Positions 7,336 to 9,332 of a stretch of 9,332 bases of DNA are shown here, piece by piece. The translations under genes were made by a program, and so were the position numbers. A model generated the notes under the pieces. The model saw only the letters and a program-made list of their open reading frames with translations. It searched no databases and was not told the DNA's origin. The stretch spans positions 1-9,332 of the forward strand of contig JBHEQW010000079.1 of the NCBI GenBank assembly GCA_046530935.1. The letters are read 5' to 3'. The stretch is from Arsenophonus sp046530935 (GTDB lineage: Bacteria > Pseudomonadota > Gammaproteobacteria > Enterobacterales > Enterobacteriaceae). Every line of letters begins with the position of its first letter. Position 1 is the first letter of the stretch.

Positions 7336-7354
7336 CATTTATCGTCAATAAATG
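7336..7354. terminator. Weak AT-rich hairpin between ppa and ytfP remnant
   Basis: CATTTAT (7336-7342) and ATAAATG (7348-7354) pair perfectly around CGTCA, shortly after the ppa stop and at the end of the convergent ytfP remnant. The position suits a bidirectional terminator, but the stem is short, almost all A-T, and not followed by a T-run on either strand. It may be a decayed terminator. Confidence 0.25.
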
Positions 7355-7377
7355 TGATCTGATTAGAAAATCTATTT

Positions 7378-7730
7378 ACTTTTTCATGTCGTTTTAGGCA
7401 ATCACCACTTTCAATCTCTTGGTAAAGCATTTACTGAAAGTAAATCAAAGATAAATCCTTACCTTATCATAAGGTGTAGATATAATTTTTCTTTCATAAT
7501 CCTGAGAATTCTTTTTTAATTCATCAAGCTCAGTCAATATGTATGGATGGTGTAATACGATAAACTTCACATTCTATCGTCCATTTATCACCTATTACTG
7601 CATTGGTTATAACCTAAATCATAAATCGTATAACATTCTAATCTATGCTCTCCTAAGAGATGAGCATCGGTCATCAGATGGTGGTTGTTTTCTGTTTACG
7701 CCTTAAACTATCATAAACAATTATAAGGAT
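7378..7730 (-). pseudogene. ytfP: ytfP remnant (gamma-glutamylcyclotransferase-like fold)
   Basis: YtfP is a small cytosolic protein of about 113 residues in E. coli, with a gamma-glutamylcyclotransferase-like fold and no firmly established role, encoded directly after tamB. Here the minus strand still reads ILIIVYDSLRRKQ for the family's MRIFVYGSLRxKQ, then MTDAHLLGEHRLECYTIYDL, IECEVYRITPS, ELDELKK, YERKIISTPY, and finally YQEIESGDCLKRHEK (7380-7424) for the terminal IESGDWLxRDK. The initiator codon has become ATC (7728-7730). Stops and several frameshifts break the frame, and the normal end runs on to a TAA at 7323-7325. The first codon lies 2 nt after the tamB stop, keeping the ancestral gene order. 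Identification rests on colinear motifs over the whole length. Confidence 0.88.
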
Positions 7731-7732
7731 AA

Positions 7733-9332
7733 TTAAAACTCAAACTGATAAAGTAGATCTAGTGCCTAATCAACAACATAAAGAACTTCTTGATACAATC
7801 TATGTATCAAACAATATCGTAACGTTAATTAATATAGAAAGATAATTAAATATTCCTACACAAAACATATTTAACTTGTAAATCATTAGTTATCTATGAT
7901 AGCACTCCATAGAACTTGATATTGGTTACAAACACTCTATGTGTATCTAATTCTAAATCAAAAACAGTAAATGTTTCTTATCAATAACTTCCCAATAATT
8001 TTCCAATTTTAAAAATTCTCATACTAATTAACAAAGCATCCAGCATGAATACTGTCTGTTGCACTACTACTATTTAACTCTTAATCTCTAAGTAAGTAAG
8101 ACCGAGCTTCTTCCTGCAATTTAATTAGATCAGGAAAATTATCATTTTTAGCTTATTAGCCAAGCCTTTAATCATTTATAGAAACCCAGCAATCAAATTA
8201 TCATTTGTACTCTCTCTGAATTACGGATCCATTCTACATTTAGAATAACTAATAATCAAGTGGGCTAAAAAACAAAATTTTTTCTTTTCGAACAATAAGA
8301 TCTTACAAAATATTTATAAAATTAACATTAAGGAATATCAATTTACCAATTTAAACCCAGCCATTATTTATATTGGATAACTTTCAAGATTTCTGTTAAT
8401 CACTCTTTTAAGCCAAATGCTTCCAAATGGAAGATCATTGGCAATTTTAATTGATAAATTAATTAAGTTAGAATTGATATGCTTTTTTTCAATTGTGTGA
8501 AAATTTACATCTAATTTCAGTTCATCTGATGAAAGGCATGGTACTAAAATTAGGGTTATGGTAATTTTTGTACAGTGATGCATTCCAAAGGAATATTTAC
8601 ATTTCCATTGAGACTTAATAAATTATGTGTAACTTCAAAAATAATATCAGAATTCATGTCAATACAAACCATTAACATTGGCAGTAATGTTATCCTTAAT
8701 TTATTATCTGTAGCAGAAATTTTTTCTTACCAGGAGATTGGAGATTATAGCAATCTTTAGTATCCCTCATCATCTTAATCTTAAGCTAACTTCAAATAAC
8801 ATTAAGATCTATTAATACTTCCTGTTAATTTAGATTGATAAGTGCCAATAAAATTAAGTTTAAGGAAGCCTTATTGATATCAAAATGGAAACTAGTGTTT
8901 TTCTTCTGCTGCTATATTAGAAAGTGTTAAACTATTATTTAACAGTGGCTGCTTCATGTTGGCAGATAACATTAGATATCAGCATTTAAATACCAATTAT
9001 TTAACTTTTTACCTTTAGTTAAAATAAGATGAATTAAGGCTAATAAAACATTTTCAGTATGAAACTGTACGATAATTTATGACTTTGTTAAAGATCGTAA
9101 ATCCGTATATTGCTTAAAATTTGCTATTATTAGTAATTTATATTTACCAGAGTAATACTGTGCATTAGCATTACTAATGTCTGCATTTAATATTAGTGTT
9201 TAAAATTCAACTATTAACAATAGCCTTTTAATCAATTGCTTGATTTTTAATCCATTACCAAAAAATTTACTTTTACCTATTTTTATCTATAGTGAACACA
9301 CATCTGCATACTAATTCACTTTTGTTTGGATC
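7733..9332 (-). pseudogene. tamB: tamB remnant (inner-membrane TAM subunit), C-terminal part
   Basis: TamB is a large inner-membrane-anchored periplasmic protein of about 1260 residues. It partners the Omp85 protein TamA and has roles in outer-membrane protein assembly and phospholipid transport. The window holds roughly its last third to half; the gene continues past the edge. On the minus strand, across frames, one reads PNKSELVCR at the edge (family PNAELCVPQ), then GNGLKIKQ..EF, NVLLALIH..LTKGKK (family NFNLAMINPIFTRGEK), and MLSANMKQPLL. Next is VCIDMNSDIIFEVTHN (within 8589-8669) for VRMDVSPDVVFEATPN, then HINSNLI, DLIVRKEKILF (8269-8301) for DLIVRKGELLF, EARSYLLR for AALSYLLR, ETFTVFDLELDT, LQVKY, and ALDLLYQFEF with its TAA (7733-7765) exactly as in the family. 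Many stops and frameshifts, plus an apparent deletion of some 45 codons near 9260-9300, make it non-functional. Confidence 0.93.

Noticed and set aside
7645..7667. ATGCTC...GAGCAT inverted repeat
   Set aside because: It lies inside the readable ytfP remnant (HLLGEH region), so it is explained by former coding sequence.
8368..8583. Minus-strand open frame of 71 codons as a small gene
   Set aside because: It is a piece of the tamB remnant; SSDE and HINSNLI match the family's SSDVVML and PINSNLI blocks.
8575..8760. Plus-strand open frame of 61 codons
   Set aside because: It is antisense to a well-matched block of the tamB remnant and has no support of its own.
1..9332. CRISPR array, tRNA or rRNA genes, toxin-antitoxin or defence system
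   Set aside because: I looked for regularly spaced repeats, cloverleaf sequences and known defence motifs on both strands and found none.

Overview
The window looks like a piece of the chromosome of an AT-rich, decaying gammaproteobacterium of the order Enterobacterales, most likely an insect endosymbiont at an intermediate stage of genome reduction. The evidence is the close match of four intact genes (ftsY, ftsE, ftsX, ppa) to Enterobacterales proteins, the strong A+T bias, the low coding density (the intact genes cover only about 36% of the window), and four gene remnants full of stops and frameshifts that can still be read. Genera such as Arsenophonus or Serratia symbiotica would fit. The sequence alone does not let me choose.

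Layout, left to right. 1-306: non-coding, nothing recognised. 307-1626 (minus): a heavily eroded IS256-family (mutator type) transposase. 1627-2519: mostly unassigned, with one hydrophobic stop-free stretch on the minus strand (1770-2027) and one AT-rich perfect hairpin (2118-2140). rpoH would be expected here, after ftsX, but is not seen. 2520-5393 (minus): the intact operon ftsY-ftsE-ftsX, with 5 nt between ftsY and ftsE and an 8-nt overlap between ftsE and ftsX. 5394-5644: the ftsY leader and unassigned sequence. 5645-6654 (plus): an eroded IS481-family transposase. 6777-7310 (plus): intact ppa, with its start set by a Shine-Dalgarno sequence. 7378-7730 (minus): a ytfP remnant. 7733-9332 (minus): the 3' part of a tamB remnant, running off the window edge.

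Functionally, the surviving genes are core ones: the SRP receptor for membrane-protein targeting (FtsY), the ABC-like FtsEX complex that controls septal peptidoglycan hydrolysis, and inorganic pyrophosphatase, which pulls biosynthetic reactions forward. What has been lost is accessory: the TamB part of the outer-membrane TAM machinery, its neighbour YtfP, and two insertion sequences. The order tamB-ytfP followed convergently by ppa is the ancestral enterobacterial order. ftsYEX next to ppa is not, and the IS481 remnant lies exactly at that junction.

I found no CRISPR array, RNA gene, defence system or other undescribed system. The interesting content is the decay pattern itself and a few unusual substitutions in the surviving proteins.
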